NCBI GenBank assembly: GCA_003194525.1
Contig: NBIV01000184.1
Span: forward strand, 117,574 to 181,573
Origin: Gracilariopsis chorda
Taxonomy: Eukaryota; Rhodophyta; Florideophyceae; Gracilariales; Gracilariaceae
Reading direction: 5' to 3'
DNA length: 64,000 bases
Shown here: piece after piece, positions 20,701 through 32,719 of the stretch
Layout: each line of letters opens with the position of its first letter
How positions within the stretch are numbered: the first letter of the stretch is position 1
Program-made: the position numbers and the translations under genes
Notes under the pieces: generated by a model
The model's database searches: none
Seen by the model: the letters and a program-made list of their open reading frames with translations, nothing else
Told to the model about the DNA's origin: nothing

Positions 20701-23051
20701 ATGGATTCATTCGGTGGCATCAAGATTGATAAGTTGGGCGAGGATAACTTCCATGTATGGAAGCAAAAGGTTGAGTTGCTGCTTGCACTCAAGGACCTCG
20801 ATGACCATCTTGAATCATCCAGGCCTACGGACGATGAAGAGTTGTCAGCATGGAAGAAGGAAGACGCCAAGGCCAGGGCTGTTATTGGTCTCAGCATCAG
20901 TGATGAGCATTTGGACCATGTGAGGGATACTGAGAATGCTGCGGAAATGTGGAAAGCCATTTGCGATGTGTTCCAGCGTAAAACGCTGCTCAACCGAATC
21001 AATGCAAGACGTGCCTTCTACACAGCCAAGATGCGAGATGATGAGAAAATGTTACACTTCATCAATCGTGTTCGTCATCTTGCATCGGATCTGAAAAGCA
21101 TGGACGTAGTGGTTGAGGAAGAAGACATCGCTATGGATATCCTATGTGGGCTACCAGACCATTTCGAACACCTCATTGTCGCTATTGACACCACGATTGG
21201 TGATTGCAAACTCGATTTAGAGTTTGTGAAGAGTCGTTTGCTGCAAGAGGAACAGCGAATGAACGATCGTGCCAAGGAGGAGTCCGGAAGTGACACGGCT
21301 TTGGTCGGTGCGCAGTCACGAAAGAAGTCCATGGTGTGCTACTACTGTGGTAATAAGGGGCATATCCAGAGAAACTGTTTCAAGAGACAACGTGACGAAG
21401 CTAGCAAAGAGCAGAGTGCTGCCGCAAACCCAGCTGTGCAGACCGATCTCGGCAACGAGAAACGAGGATGTGACAGTGACTCTGACTTTTTTTGTCTCAT
21501 TGCGACAGGTTCTGTGGAAGAAAGTATCAGTGACTGGATCATTGACTCTGGTGCCACCGCCCATATAACGTATGACGAGTCCATGTTTGACAGTTATAGC
21601 AAAAGAGAGTCTGCCGGTGTGAGTATCGGCAATGACTCGAAGCTGGAGTCTCTTGGTCATGGCAGTGTCCACCTCGATCTCGCTGTTGAAGGGCGTAAGA
21701 GCAAGTGCCGGTTGGGTGAAGTAGTGCACGTACCGAATTTAAGGTATCATCTGCTGTCAGTATCTGCGATGTGTGACCTGGGTGCGCGAGTGGTGTTTGA
21801 CAAAACCAAAGTATGTGTATACAAAGGTAACACCATGATCGCCCAGGGCCGTCGCATCAAAGGAATGTACTACCTATGTACCGCGATTGAAGTACCAGAA
21901 GACATGGACAACGCACTTGTGACTGACCTGTCACTATGGCATGCTCGAATGGCTCATGTGAATGTGGATGGTATCAAACATATGGCTCGTAACGGTGTTG
22001 TGTCAGGGCTGAATGTGGACTTGAATCAATCGATGTATGTGTGTGACTCTTGTGTAGTGGAAAAATCTACACGTGCTCCAACTCCCAAGCAAGGGGGGAA
22101 CGGGCTTTGCACCCATTGGACCTAGTGCATTCGGACATTTGTCGTCCAATCCAAGTAGGTTCCTTGGGAGGTTCACGCTACTTCGTCACATTCATCGATG
22201 ATCACTCCCGTTTTTGCTTCTTGTACATGCTCAAGACCAAGGATGAGGTGTTCCACGTGTTCGTGAAGTGGCTCAAGATGGTTCAAAATCAGAGTGACCG
22301 ACATGTGAAAACCATCACCGCACGTGAGTCTGTGCTACATGCGTTACGCACAGACAATGCTGGTGAATATGTGTCAAAGAAGTTTTCACAAGAGCTTGAA
22401 CGTCACGGTACTGAACATCAGCGAACGGTGCCTTACAATACACATCAGAATGGTCTGGCCGAGCAGTGCAAACCAATGGACACTCCCATGGACTCCGGTG
22501 CTGACCTCACTAAGGTAGAAGAGCCTCTGACGAACATCCCGTATCGCCAGGTGGTCGGTTGTCTGATGTATCTCTCTCTTGGCACTCGACCGGACATCTC
22601 GTTTGCAGTGTCTAAGCTAGCCAAGTATGTCGAGAAACCTGGAGAGACTCATTGGAAAGCGGTCAAGCGTGTTCTGCATTACCTCAATGCCACTCGCTCC
22701 CTCGGACTTACTTATGGCACCACGACTGATACTCAGCTGTATGGATACGTAGACTCTGACTGGGCAGGTGATACATCCAACCGCAAGTCCACCAGTGGGT
22801 ATGTGTTCATGATGTGCGGTGCTCCTGTGTCTTGGAGCTCGTGCCAACAGGAAGTAGTTGCATTGTCTAGCGCTGAGGCTGAGTATGTGAGTCTGTGCAG
22901 TGGGACAAAGGAAGCGATCTGGCTGAGACGACTGTGGAGTGGCATTGGCAACGCAGGTGGACTACACGTGGATGAGTCAGTGACGCTAATGGTTGAGCCC
23001 ACAACTGTGTACGTGGACAACCAAGGTTGCACCGACCTTGTGATGATGTAA
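20701..23051 (+). pseudogene. Family D polyprotein, unit 3, one-base frameshift
   Basis: The frame opens as in other units but a run of seven G, present in units 1, 2, 4 and the 45-kb copy, has six G at 22093-22098. The frame then ends at 22125, after gag, protease and the integrase zinc finger. The rest, with the DDE core and RNase H, stays open in the shifted frame to 23051. A homopolymer loss like this may also be a base-calling error. It shares SDSDFFC with unit 4, which marks these two as sister copies; DDEELSAW is private. Confidence 0.88.
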
Positions 23052-23856
23052 ACGATAGTTGGGCTTCGGCGGAAATGAAAAAGGAAAGAAAGAAAGAAAA
23101 TACAGAGTGAAGGTTGCCAGGCTTGGGGCCGAGTTTACTTGGTACTGCGACTTCAGAGTCTTATATAGCACATCTACTTCGCACTTCCACTACAAGAAAA
23201 CAACCCTACACCACTAAGTGGGGACACCCAATACTACCAGTCATAATCAAACATAATACAATAAGGGTTGCATACACTGATTACAGCTAAGTACAACCTG
23301 GCATAACATCATAACAACACATTACAACAACGCACACCAAGTGAACCAAGCAGCCAACAATGCGCAACAAGTGAACCAGACATGCCAACAATGTGCCAGC
23401 ATGAGAAAGCACTGTGTAAACACTAACTTGCATCATCATCATTATGACAAAGCACAAATTCACATGCCACCGCATGCAGGTACATACCCTAGGTGTGCTG
23501 CGTGCATGGAACGTGCTTACTTGCACAACTGCACCTGTGCAACACCTGCATGTAGCTGTAAACCAGATGTAGCCACATATATTCCTAAGTACCATGCCCA
23601 TTCACATTATGCCAAGTGGCCAGTTCCGTGCCCAAGACCCATACGATGCACAATACTTGTAACAAATGCATTGCATATGAGTATATGCAGTAGCCAATCA
23701 TGTGGGGGTTTTTCGTTGGGTTTGAGAACACACGCATATGCGCTTATGCAAAGCAGCTCTCAAAAACAGCCCTCGGTTATATGAGACTTTGTTTCCAAGT
23801 GCTGCACCATGATGTCCCAGGACTACCAGGCATTCGACCATGTGCTAACATCAACA
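23052..23856 (-). repeat. Antisense family B LTR, unit 3
   Basis: Copy of 11369-12173; one change near 23298 (CCTGGC for CCAGGC). Confidence 0.85.
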
Positions 23857-24528
23857 CTACTCCTCGAGTGTCTGGGAAGCACCATGCTCCAGAGTCCGCA
23901 AGTACACTCCCTCGAGTGTACGAGACTCGAACTTGGTGTCTGGGTTCAATTTTATTATATACGCTGCGCATCCAAACGCTTTAGCATACTTCAACGACGG
24001 CTTACCACCACCCACCAAAAGGTATAGATTCAGGCCTGTGGTAGAGTGGAAAGCTCTATTGCATATATAAATATCGTATTTCAATGCATACGGACATAGG
24101 AATTCTTGCCAGTGTGATTGACCCAGCAAAGCTCGAGCAGCTTCTTCCATGGTGCAATTGATGCGCTCGGCAAGGGCATTATGGTCTGGGGTGTAGGGAG
24201 GTGAAAATAACGTTCCCTGGAGACCATTAGTGGTTGTTTATTGGAGAGCAATGTACTCTTCGGCATTGTTTGCATGCAAATTCTGAATATGCACATGCGC
24301 TCTTCCAACACCATGATGAAACACGTGCAGTCCTCCAACCTGCGGGAGATTTTGCTCAACATCAGGAAACACTGCACTAAGACCATATATATGCGAAAGG
24401 AAGTCGTTATGCTCAATTGAATTTGGCAGCGTGTACAAACGAGAGGACATGTCACGTTGCCCACATCCAATCTCTAACCCATCTTCGTGTAGAACGCAAA
24501 CCTCATTCGCACAGAAAAGAGAATGAAT
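23857..24528 (-). pseudogene. Antisense B integrase remnant, unit 3
   Basis: Copy of 12174-12845 with a private change (HIYGL for HRYGL on the minus strand). It ends in TGAAT. Confidence 0.85.
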
Positions 24529-25322
24529 TGTTGGCAGTAGTACCTGTGCTGTCACTGAAAACCAAATGTTCCGGGGAGCATGGGCTGTTTTAGAGGGTAC
24601 CTCTGCAAAAGCGCATATGCGCGTGTGCGCGAACCCAACGTGAAACTGGCTTCTGATTGGTTACTGCAAATTTACATATGCAACGTGGTGCGTACAAGTG
24701 GTATGGCAGAACTGGATCGGTTGGACACACCCACGTGTCCAGCTACTACAGTGGTCACAGTGTACGTTGTGTGCAGGGGATACTGGTGAAGTGGTTGGCA
24801 GCTGGTACAAGTGGTACAGCAGTGGTTGGTACAATGGTAAGGTGCGCATGCACTGTCAACAGGTTTACACATGCACGGGTATATTGATGACGTGGGTGTT
24901 GTGTGCATTGCCACTTGATGCATTGCCACTTGATGACATGGCACTAACACCACAGGTTACGTGCCGACTTACCGTGACGTGTTTACTTACCGTGATGTGT
25001 TGGCATGTGATGGCGTGTGTTGGAGTGGTGAATTTGTGCCTTGTCATGGTCATGTGTATGCACGTAACTATTAAGGAACGTTGGTGCGTTGGTGTGCGTT
25101 GATGTAATGAGGTTGTGCTGAGCTGGCTATGTCATGTTAGATGATGATTGGTAGTATTGAGTGTCCCTGCTTAGTGGTTTAGGTTTTACTTGTAGTTGGT
25201 GTTCCCGCGCAATTCGAGTTTAGAGTGGTACCTAAGATGTGCCTGAAGGACCTCCAAGTAAATCCAAGCTAGAGCTGGCGAACTTCCCTTCCATCCCCTC
25301 AACTTCCTTTCAACTTTCAACA
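24529..25322 (+). repeat. Family D LTR 4
   Basis: Same edges and length; primer binding site at 25323-25336. Confidence 0.92.
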
Positions 25323-26541
25323 GGTTATGGGCCCAGCCCCGCTGACCGCTGCCGCTATCCCTTTCCGTATCGTTCGTCTGTCGCTGCTCTCCCTCACCGC
25401 CGTTCATCCGTTTCGCTGTTGTTGCCTCTTTCGTCGTTGCGTCGGGTGTCTTGATCCCATTGTTGGTCGGTGTTGGTCATTCTCCTTTGGTTTGCGTTCC
25501 TCCCTGAGGGCGTTGGGGTGGTAGTGGTTCGACGTTTACTTCCTATCGTTGTTGAGTTGGGCCTCCGTTGTTGCCCGTGTTGTCGATCGCTATCTACTTT
25601 GTGTGTGACACTCCCTCTATCTTGTGTTTTGGTATCCCCGAGTCGTTTGTCGGGTCGTATCCGTGAGGTCGAGTCGGTCTAGTTTCGAAATCTGGGCTCC
25701 GTGATCGTGTGCTCAGCAGTTGTTTGTTTTTCGTGTTTCTTAATCATCATCTGGTGTCCAGTGCGACGAGCGGTTGATCCGGGTTACTTTGGGTGATTAC
25801 AGGTATCCGGGGACGTGAGCCTGGTGGCTTGAACCAAAGCGGGTGTACTGTCGAGCGGCTTCCCACCGGTCCATTTGGATAGATAACGGTGACGGTCGTT
25901 AAGACCTGGTAAGTTCAGCGGGTGCATCTGTGGACGGGGTGCCGTGGCGTACTGCGCTGGTGCGGGTGATTGAATTGTTTGTTTTGATCCTGACTGCGTG
26001 TCGGGATTCTTGGGCTGTTGCGAAGGTATTCCATAACGAGCTTTTGATCCGTGCATCTGACCCTTGGGCGTTTGTGCGGGGAGGCGACGTGGCGTAGGCT
26101 GACCTCCTTCTTAGGATCAGGCCGCGTGTGACCTTAAGTGGTTGCGCGTTAGCAGCGTACTTTGGTTGCCATAGTAGCTTCAGTTTCGAGGTGGCGCAAG
26201 TTCTTGCAAGAGGCCAGAAAGGGTTATACTTGGTGAAGGCATATCTTGGGTCATTAACCATCCTCTGGAAGCCTCGTAGAGAGCGACGCATCTTCTCCTT
26301 AGACGTAGGAGAGGGAAGACAGAAGAAGACGTCTTGTACCCAGAGCATCTCCGGGGGCCAGGGGTCCGACACCCTAGGGTAGCGGAGGTAGTTTCTCCCG
26401 TCAGTGCGCCCGAATTTGAAGTTTTGTTGTTGTTGTTGTCGTTGTTTTCGTTGTTATTGTTGTCGTTGTTGCCATTTTTGTACTACTTAAGTGCCGTAGG
26501 TCTTTCATTGCACCTGTGCTGTTTGTTGACATCTACCAAGC
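25323..26541 (+). other. Primer site and leader, D unit 4
   Basis: Same architecture as unit 2. A base change in hairpin II (CCCAGAG for CCCGGAG) weakens its stem in this unit only. No gene seen. Confidence 0.7.
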
Positions 26542-28893
26542 ATGGATTCATTCGGTGGCATCAAGATTGATAAGTTGGGCGAGGATAACTTCCATGTATG
26601 GAAGCAAAAGGTTGAGTTGCTGCTTGCACTCAAGGACCTCGATGACCATCTTGAATCATCCAGGCCTACGGACGATGACGAGTTGTCAGCATGGAAGAAG
26701 GAAGACGCCAAGGCCAGGGCTGTTATTGGTCTCAGCATCAGTGATGAGCATTTGGACCATGTGAGGGATACTGAGAATGCTGCGGAAATGTGGAAAGCCA
26801 TTTGCGATGTGTTCCAGCGTAAAACGCTGCTCAACCGAATCAATGCAAGACGTGCCTTCTACACAGCCAAGATGCAAGATGATGAGAAAATGTTACACTT
26901 CATCAATCGTGTTCGTCATCTTGCATCGGATCTGAAAAGCATGGACGTAGTGGTTGAGGAAGAAGACATCGCTATGGATATCCTATGTGGGCTACCAGAC
27001 CATTTCGAACACCTCATTGTCGCTATTGACACCACGATTGGTGATTGCAAACTCGATTTAGAGTTTGTGAAGAGTCGTTTGCTGCAAGAGGAACAGCGAA
27101 TGAACGATCGTGCCAAGGAGGAGTCCGGAAGTGACACGGCTTTGGTCGGTGCGCAGTCACGAAAGAAGTCCATGGTGTGCTACTACTGTGGTAATAAGGG
27201 GCATATCCAGAGAAACTGTTTCAAGAGACAACGTGACGAAGCTAGCAAAGAGCAGAGTGCTGCCGCAAACCCAGCTGTGCAGACCGATCTCGGCAACGAG
27301 AAACGAGGATGTGACAGTGACTCTGACTTTTTTTGTCTCATTGCGACAGGTTCTGTGGAAGAAAGTATCAGTGACTGGATCATTGACTCTGGTGCCACCG
27401 CCCATATAACGTATGACGAGTCCATGTTTGACAGTTATAGCAAAAGAGAGTCTGCCGGTGTGAGTATCGGCAATGACTCGAAGCTGGAGTCTCTTGGTCA
27501 TGGCAGTGTCCACCTCGATCTCGCTGTTGAAGGGCGTAAGAGCAAGTGCCGGTTGGGTGAAGTAGTGCACGTACCGAATTTAAGGTATCATCTGCTGTCA
27601 GTATCTGCGATGTGTGACCTGGGTGCGCGAGTGGTGTTTGACAAAACCAAAGTATGTGTATACAAAGGTAACACCATGATCGCCCAGGGCCGTCGCATCA
27701 AAGGAATGTACTACCTATGTACCGCGATTGAAGTACCAGAAGACATGGACAACGCACTTGTGACTGACCTGTCACTATGGCATGCTCGAATGGCTCATGT
27801 GAATGTGGATGGTATCAAACATATGGCTCGTAACGGTGTTGTGTCAGGGCTGAATGTGGACTTGAATCAATCGATGTATGTGTGTGACTCTTGTGTAGTG
27901 GAAAAATCTACACGTGCTCCAACTCCCAAGCAAGGGGGGGAACGGGCTTTGCACCCATTGGACCTAGTGCATTCGGACATTTGTCGTCCAATCCAAGTAG
28001 GTTCCTTGGGAGGTTCACGCTACTTCGTCACATTCATCGATGATCACTCCCGTTTTTGCTTCTTGTACATGCTCAATACCAAGGATGAGGTGTTCCACGT
28101 GTTCGTGAAGTGGCTCAAGATGGTTCAAAATCAGAGTGACCGACATGTGAAAACCATCACCGCACGTGAGTCTGTGCTACATGCGTTACGCACAGACAAT
28201 GCTGGTGAATATGTGTCAAAGAAGTTTTCACAAGAGCTTGAACGTCACGGTACTGAACATCAGCGAACGGTGCCTTACAATACACATCAGAATGGTCTGG
28301 CCGAGCAGTGCAAACCAATGGACACTCCCATGGACTCCGGTGCTGACCTCACTAAGGTAGAAGAGCCTCTGACGAACATCCCGTATCGCCAGGTGGTCGG
28401 TTGTCTGATGTATCTCTCTCTTGGCACTCGACCGGACATCTCGTTTGCAGTGTCTAAGCTAGCCAAGTATGTCGAGAAACCTGGAGAGACTCATTGGAAA
28501 GCGGTCAAGCGTGTTCTGCATTACCTCAATGCCACTCGCTCCCTCGGACTTACTTATGGCACCACGACTGATACTCAGCTGTATGGATACGTAGACTCTG
28601 ACTGGGCAGGTGATACATCCAACCGCAAGTCCACCAGTGGGTATGTGTTCATGATGTGCGGTGCTCCTGTGTCTTGGAGCTCGTGCCAACAGGAAGTAGT
28701 TGCATTGTCTAGCGCTGAGGCTGAGTATGTGAGTCTGTGCAGTGGGACAAAGGAAGCGATCTGGCTGAGACGACTGTGGAGTGGCATTGGCAACGCAGGT
28801 GGACTACACGTGGATGAGTCAGTGACGCTAATGGTTGAGCCCACAACTGTGTACGTGGACAACCAAGGTTGCACCGACCTTGTGATGATGTAA
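26542..28893 (+). CDS. Family D gag-protease-integrase-RNase H protein, unit 4
   Basis: 783 residues, fully open, with the zinc knuckle, DSGA protease motif, HHCC finger, D-D-35-E core and RNase H acidic residues, and the same loss of the RT palm right after the integrase Glu. It shares SDSDFFC with unit 3, and MLNTKDE with unit 1 rather than the MLKTKDE of units 2 and 3. AKMQDDEK is private. The end is again cut after GCTDL and read into VMM and a stop at the junction with B LTR sequence. Confidence 0.9.
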   Translation: MDSFGGIKIDKLGEDNFHVWKQKVELLLALKDLDDHLESSRPTDDDELSAWKKEDAKARAVIGLSISDEHLDHVRDTENAAEMWKAICDVFQRKTLLNRINARRAFYTAKMQDDEKMLHFINRVRHLASDLKSMDVVVEEEDIAMDILCGLPDHFEHLIVAIDTTIGDCKLDLEFVKSRLLQEEQRMNDRAKEESGSDTALVGAQSRKKSMVCYYCGNKGHIQRNCFKRQRDEASKEQSAAANPAVQTDLGNEKRGCDSDSDFFCLIATGSVEESISDWIIDSGATAHITYDESMFDSYSKRESAGVSIGNDSKLESLGHGSVHLDLAVEGRKSKCRLGEVVHVPNLRYHLLSVSAMCDLGARVVFDKTKVCVYKGNTMIAQGRRIKGMYYLCTAIEVPEDMDNALVTDLSLWHARMAHVNVDGIKHMARNGVVSGLNVDLNQSMYVCDSCVVEKSTRAPTPKQGGERALHPLDLVHSDICRPIQVGSLGGSRYFVTFIDDHSRFCFLYMLNTKDEVFHVFVKWLKMVQNQSDRHVKTITARESVLHALRTDNAGEYVSKKFSQELERHGTEHQRTVPYNTHQNGLAEQCKPMDTPMDSGADLTKVEEPLTNIPYRQVVGCLMYLSLGTRPDISFAVSKLAKYVEKPGETHWKAVKRVLHYLNATRSLGLTYGTTTDTQLYGYVDSDWAGDTSNRKSTSGYVFMMCGAPVSWSSCQQEVVALSSAEAEYVSLCSGTKEAIWLRRLWSGIGNAGGLHVDESVTLMVEPTTVYVDNQGCTDLVMM

Positions 28894-29698
28894 ACGATAG
28901 TTGGGCTTCGGCGGAAATGAAAAAGGAAAGAAAGAAAGAAAATACAGAGTGAAGGTTGCCAGGCTTGGGGCCGAGTTTACTTGGTACTGCGACTTCAGAG
29001 TCTTATATAGCACATCTACTTCGCACTTCCACTACAAGAAAACAACCCTACACCACTAAGTGGGGACACCCAATACTACCAGTCATAATCAAACATAATA
29101 CAATAAGGGTTGCATACACTGATTACAGCTAAGTACAACCAGGCATAACATCATAACAACGCATTACAACAACGCACACCAAGTGAACCAAGCAGCCAAC
29201 AATGCGCAACAAGTGAACCAGACATGCCAACAATGTGCCAGCATGAGAAAGCACTGTGTAAACACTAACTTGCATCATCATCATTATGACAAAGCACAAA
29301 TTCACATGCCACCGCATGCAGGTACATACCCTAGGTGTGCTGCGTGCATGGAACGTGCTTACTTGCACAACTGCACCTGTGCAACACCTGCATGTAGCTG
29401 TAAACCAGATGTAGCCACATATATTCCTAAGTACCATGCCCATTCACATTATGCCAAGTGGCCAGTTCCGTGCCCAAGACCCATACGATGCACAATACTT
29501 GTAACAAATGCATTGCATATGAGTATATGCAGTAGCCAATCATGTGGGGGTTTTTCGTTGGGTTTGAGAACACACGCATATGCGCTTATGCAAAGCAGCT
29601 CTCAAAAACAGCCCTCGGTTATATGAGACTTTGTTTCCAAGTGCTGCACCATGATGTCCCAGGACTACCAGGCATTCGACCATGTGCTAACATCAACA
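28894..29698 (-). repeat. Antisense family B LTR, unit 4
   Basis: Copy of 11369-12173, same junction and mosaic pattern. Confidence 0.85.
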
Positions 29699-30370
29699 CT
29701 ACTCCTCGAGTGTCTGGGAAGCACCATGCTCCAGAGTCTGCAAGTACACTCCCTCGAGTGTACGAGACTCGAACTTGGTGTCTGGGTTCAATTTTATTAT
29801 ATACGCTGCGCATCCAAACGCTTTAGCATACTTCAACGACGGCTTACCACCACCCACCAAAAGGTATAGATTCAGGCCTGTGGTAGAGTGGAAAGCTCTA
29901 TTGCATATATAAATATCGTATTTCAATGCATACGGACATAGGAATTCTTGCCAGTGTGATTGACCCAGCAAAGCTCGAGCAGCTTCTTCCATGGTGCAAT
30001 TGATGCGCTCGGCAAGGGCATTATGGTCTGGGGTGTAGGGAGGTGAAAATAACGTTCCCTGGAGACCATTAGTGGTTGTTTATTGGAGAGCAATGTACTC
30101 TTCGGCATTGTTTGCATGCAAATTCTGAATATGCACATGCGCTCTTCCAACACCATGATGAAACACGTGCAGTCCTCCAACCTGCGGGAGATTTTGCTCA
30201 ACATCAGGAAACACTGCACTAAGACCATATCTATGCGAAAGGAAGTCGTTATGCTCAATTGAATTTGGCAGCGTGTACAAACGAGAGGACATGTCACGTT
30301 GCCCACATCCAATCTCTAACCCATCTTCGTGTAGAACGCAAACCTCATTCGCACAGAAAAGAGAATGAAT
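29699..30370 (-). pseudogene. Antisense B integrase remnant, unit 4
   Basis: Copy of 12174-12845, ending in TGAAT before the last D LTR. Confidence 0.85.
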
Positions 30371-31164
30371 TGTTGGCAGTAGTACCTGTGCTGTCACTGA
30401 AAACCAAATGTTCCGGGGAGCATGGGCTGTTTTAGAGGGTACCTCTGCAAAAGCGCATATGCGCGTGTGCGCGAACCCAACGTGAAACTGGCTTCTGATT
30501 GGTTACTGCAAATTTACATATGCAACGTGGTGCGTACAAGTGGTATGGCAGAACTGGATCGGATGGACACACCCACGTGTCCAGCTACTACAGTGGTCAC
30601 AGTGTACGTTGTGTGCAGGGGATACTGGTGAAGTGGTTGGCAGCTGGTACAAGTGGTACAGCAGTGGTTGGTACAATGGTAAGGTGCGCATGCACTGTCA
30701 ACAGGTTTACACATGCACGGGTATATTGATGACGTGGGTGTTGTGTGCATTGCCACCTGATGCATTGCCACTTGATGACATGGCACTAACACCACAGGTT
30801 ACGTGCCGACTTACCGTGACGTGTTTACTTACCGTGATGTGTTGGCATGTGATGGCGTGTGTTGGAGTGGTGAATTTGTGCCTTGTCATGGTCATGTGTA
30901 TGCACGTAACTATTAAGGAACGTTGGTGCGTTGGTGTGCGTTGATGTAATGAAGTTGTGCTTAGCTGGCTATGTCATGTTAGATGATGATTGGTAGTATT
31001 GATTGTCCCTGCTTAGTGGTTTAGGTTTTACTTGTAGTTGGTGTTCCCGCGCAATTCGAGTTTAGAGTGGTACCTAAGATGTGCCTGAAGGACCTCCAAG
31101 TAAATCCAAGCTAGAGCTGGCGAACTTCCCTTCCATCCCCTCAACTTCCTTTCAACTTTCAACA
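30371..31164 (+). repeat. Family D LTR 5, closing the array
   Basis: 794 bp. No primer binding site follows; instead TGAAT and the host B element resume. It therefore acts as the right-hand end of the original insertion. It probably arose by recombination of the fifth unit's LTR with the original 3' LTR. Confidence 0.92.
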
Positions 31165-31169
31165 TGAAT
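31165..31169. repeat. Right target-site duplication of the D array (TGAAT)
   Basis: Matches 6999-7003. With one copy removed, the flanking B protein sequence reads on as in the uninterrupted B copy near 41.95 kb. Confidence 0.88.
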
Positions 31170-32076
31170 GCCTTTATCGGCCATACGACATACAGAAACC
31201 AAGTTGTATCCAAGGTCCGGGACTAGAAGTACATCTGTCAACCTTAGGTTAGTCTTCGAAAAAGGAAGTATTACATCCCCTTTTTGTGTAGCGGAGACCG
31301 TAGTGTTGTCAGCGACCTTAATCGTCCTTAGTTCTATGTCAATCAATGTGTTCGGGACGAACGCAGAAGCACAACTGAAGAAGTGGGATGTGGCACCACT
31401 GTCTGCGTAGGTGTCTATGGAAGTAGACGCAGGGGGCACCACTGAAGACTTTTCACCAGACATTGCAGCGCTCTCAATCTTAGAATCTTTTCGTGATGAC
31501 CTTCCGGAGTGCTTGGGTTTGTGACTGGAACTGGTTTTGAGTGTCTCCAAGATAGCTTTCGGCAGGTCATTGTCTGGATTGTCAGGATTCATGTGACATC
31601 GGTCCTGCGTGTGACCATCTCTGTCACGGAAGCTGCAATGATAACTGTTTTTGCCTGCAATAGCATAAGGGCGCCCGTTGTAGTCATTGTTTGAGTTGGG
31701 ATCTGATGTACTTCCATCAATGTCATAAATATTTGACGATGCAGTGTGTCCACTTGAACGGATACTGCCCATACTTCTGCTCTTCATGCGTTTGCGACTA
31801 TGAGCAGAACCGACTGAATCAATTTAGCGAGCATTGTATTCGTCTATGAGGGTAGTGGCCACATAGTCCTATGTCAATTCCGAGATGTCCTTTGTCCGAG
31901 GTGCCGCAGCCGTTGACTCCAGTGAGCAGTTGGGATCAATAAAGGCTAACAGCATTGGCGCGTTGTGGGATTCGGGAATGGCAGCATCCTTCCCCATTCG
32001 GTCTAGCTGCGATAATAGGGACCCAAACTGGTCGACATAGTCCCACATATCCTGACCATTATTCGACATTGGGAAT
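31165..32076 (-). pseudogene. Family B gag and protease part, right half of the host B element
   Basis: Reading right to left: gag middle (DRMGKDAAIPESH, STAAAPRTKDISEL), a TAA after EYNAR, a knuckle-like CSFRDRDGHTQDRCH in which the second Cys is replaced, and the protease motif DTYADSGATSHFF. It then reaches the D insertion point, and its continuation is 6332-7003. The TAA after NAR and the replaced Cys also occur in the B copy at 41.3 kb, so they were present in the copy that spread. The gag start is lost at 32076, where a truncated E LTR abuts. Confidence 0.85.
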
Positions 32077-32705
32077 ACACATATGCACTGTACTGCGTAC
32101 AAGTGGTAGTGCACAAGTGAGTTTGATTGGCACACCCAAATGTCCAGCTAGTACAGTGCGCAGAGTGTACAGGGCACGTACCTATGATACTTGGACACAC
32201 CGTACATGTGATACAGTAGTGGTACCTTGGTGAGGAGTATGGGGACCGTCATCCGGTTTACAGGTACACCAAGTGGGTAATGACGTGGGAGTTGATGCAC
32301 TTACACGTACACGTGATGTGGTGAATTACTGTGACGTGCATGTATGAATTTGGATGCGTTGGCATGCGTCGGCATGTGAATCTGTGTTGTGAATTTATGC
32401 TTTGTAATGGTTGTGTGCAGGCACGTAACTTATGGTGCCGTGTTGGCGCGTTACTATGTTGAGTTGATGTAAAGTATCATGAGTTAGTGCTAGCGTGGCT
32501 ATGTTATGTTACATGATGATTGGTAGTATTGAGTGTCCCCAGCTACTGGTTTAGGTTTCAGTTGAAGTCGAAGTTGCGACTAAGATGAAGTTAGAGTTCT
32601 AATTAAGTTGTGATTGTAGAACCTCCAAGTAAATCGGAGCCATAGCTGGCGAACGTCCTTTGCATTTCCCTACCTTTCCTTTTCCTTCTGCTTCAACTTC
32701 TATCA
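32077..32705 (+). repeat. Family E 5' LTR, left part missing
   Basis: Matches the 3' LTR from about 38052 on; the first roughly 140 bp are gone and B gag sequence takes their place. The TATA box of the 3' LTR (CTATATAAG) reads CTAATTAAG here. Confidence 0.85.
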
Positions 32706-32719
32706 GGTTATGGGCCCAG
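32706..32719 (+). other. Primer binding site of E
   Basis: GGTTATGGGCCCAG directly after the LTR end (TATCA); the same half-tRNA initiator Met site as in B, C and D. Confidence 0.88.

Larger units (their letters stand above)
7004..31164 (+). repeat. Tandem array of D-element units, period about 5842 bp
   Basis: D LTRs start at 7004, 12846, 18688, 24529 and 30371 and D ORFs at 9017, 14859, 20701 and 26542: spacings of 5842, 5842, 5841 and 5842. Each unit is D LTR, primer site, leader, gag-pol ORF, antisense B LTR, antisense B integrase remnant. The array starts and ends with a D LTR between matching TGAAT copies. Units differ by few bases; unit 1 is the most divergent. Confidence 0.95.

Noticed and set aside
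22050-23051. A separate 333-codon gene in unit 3 starting at 22050
   Set aside because: It is the second half of the D polyprotein after a one-base loss in a G run at 22093-22098; the Met start is out of frame with the true upstream sequence.
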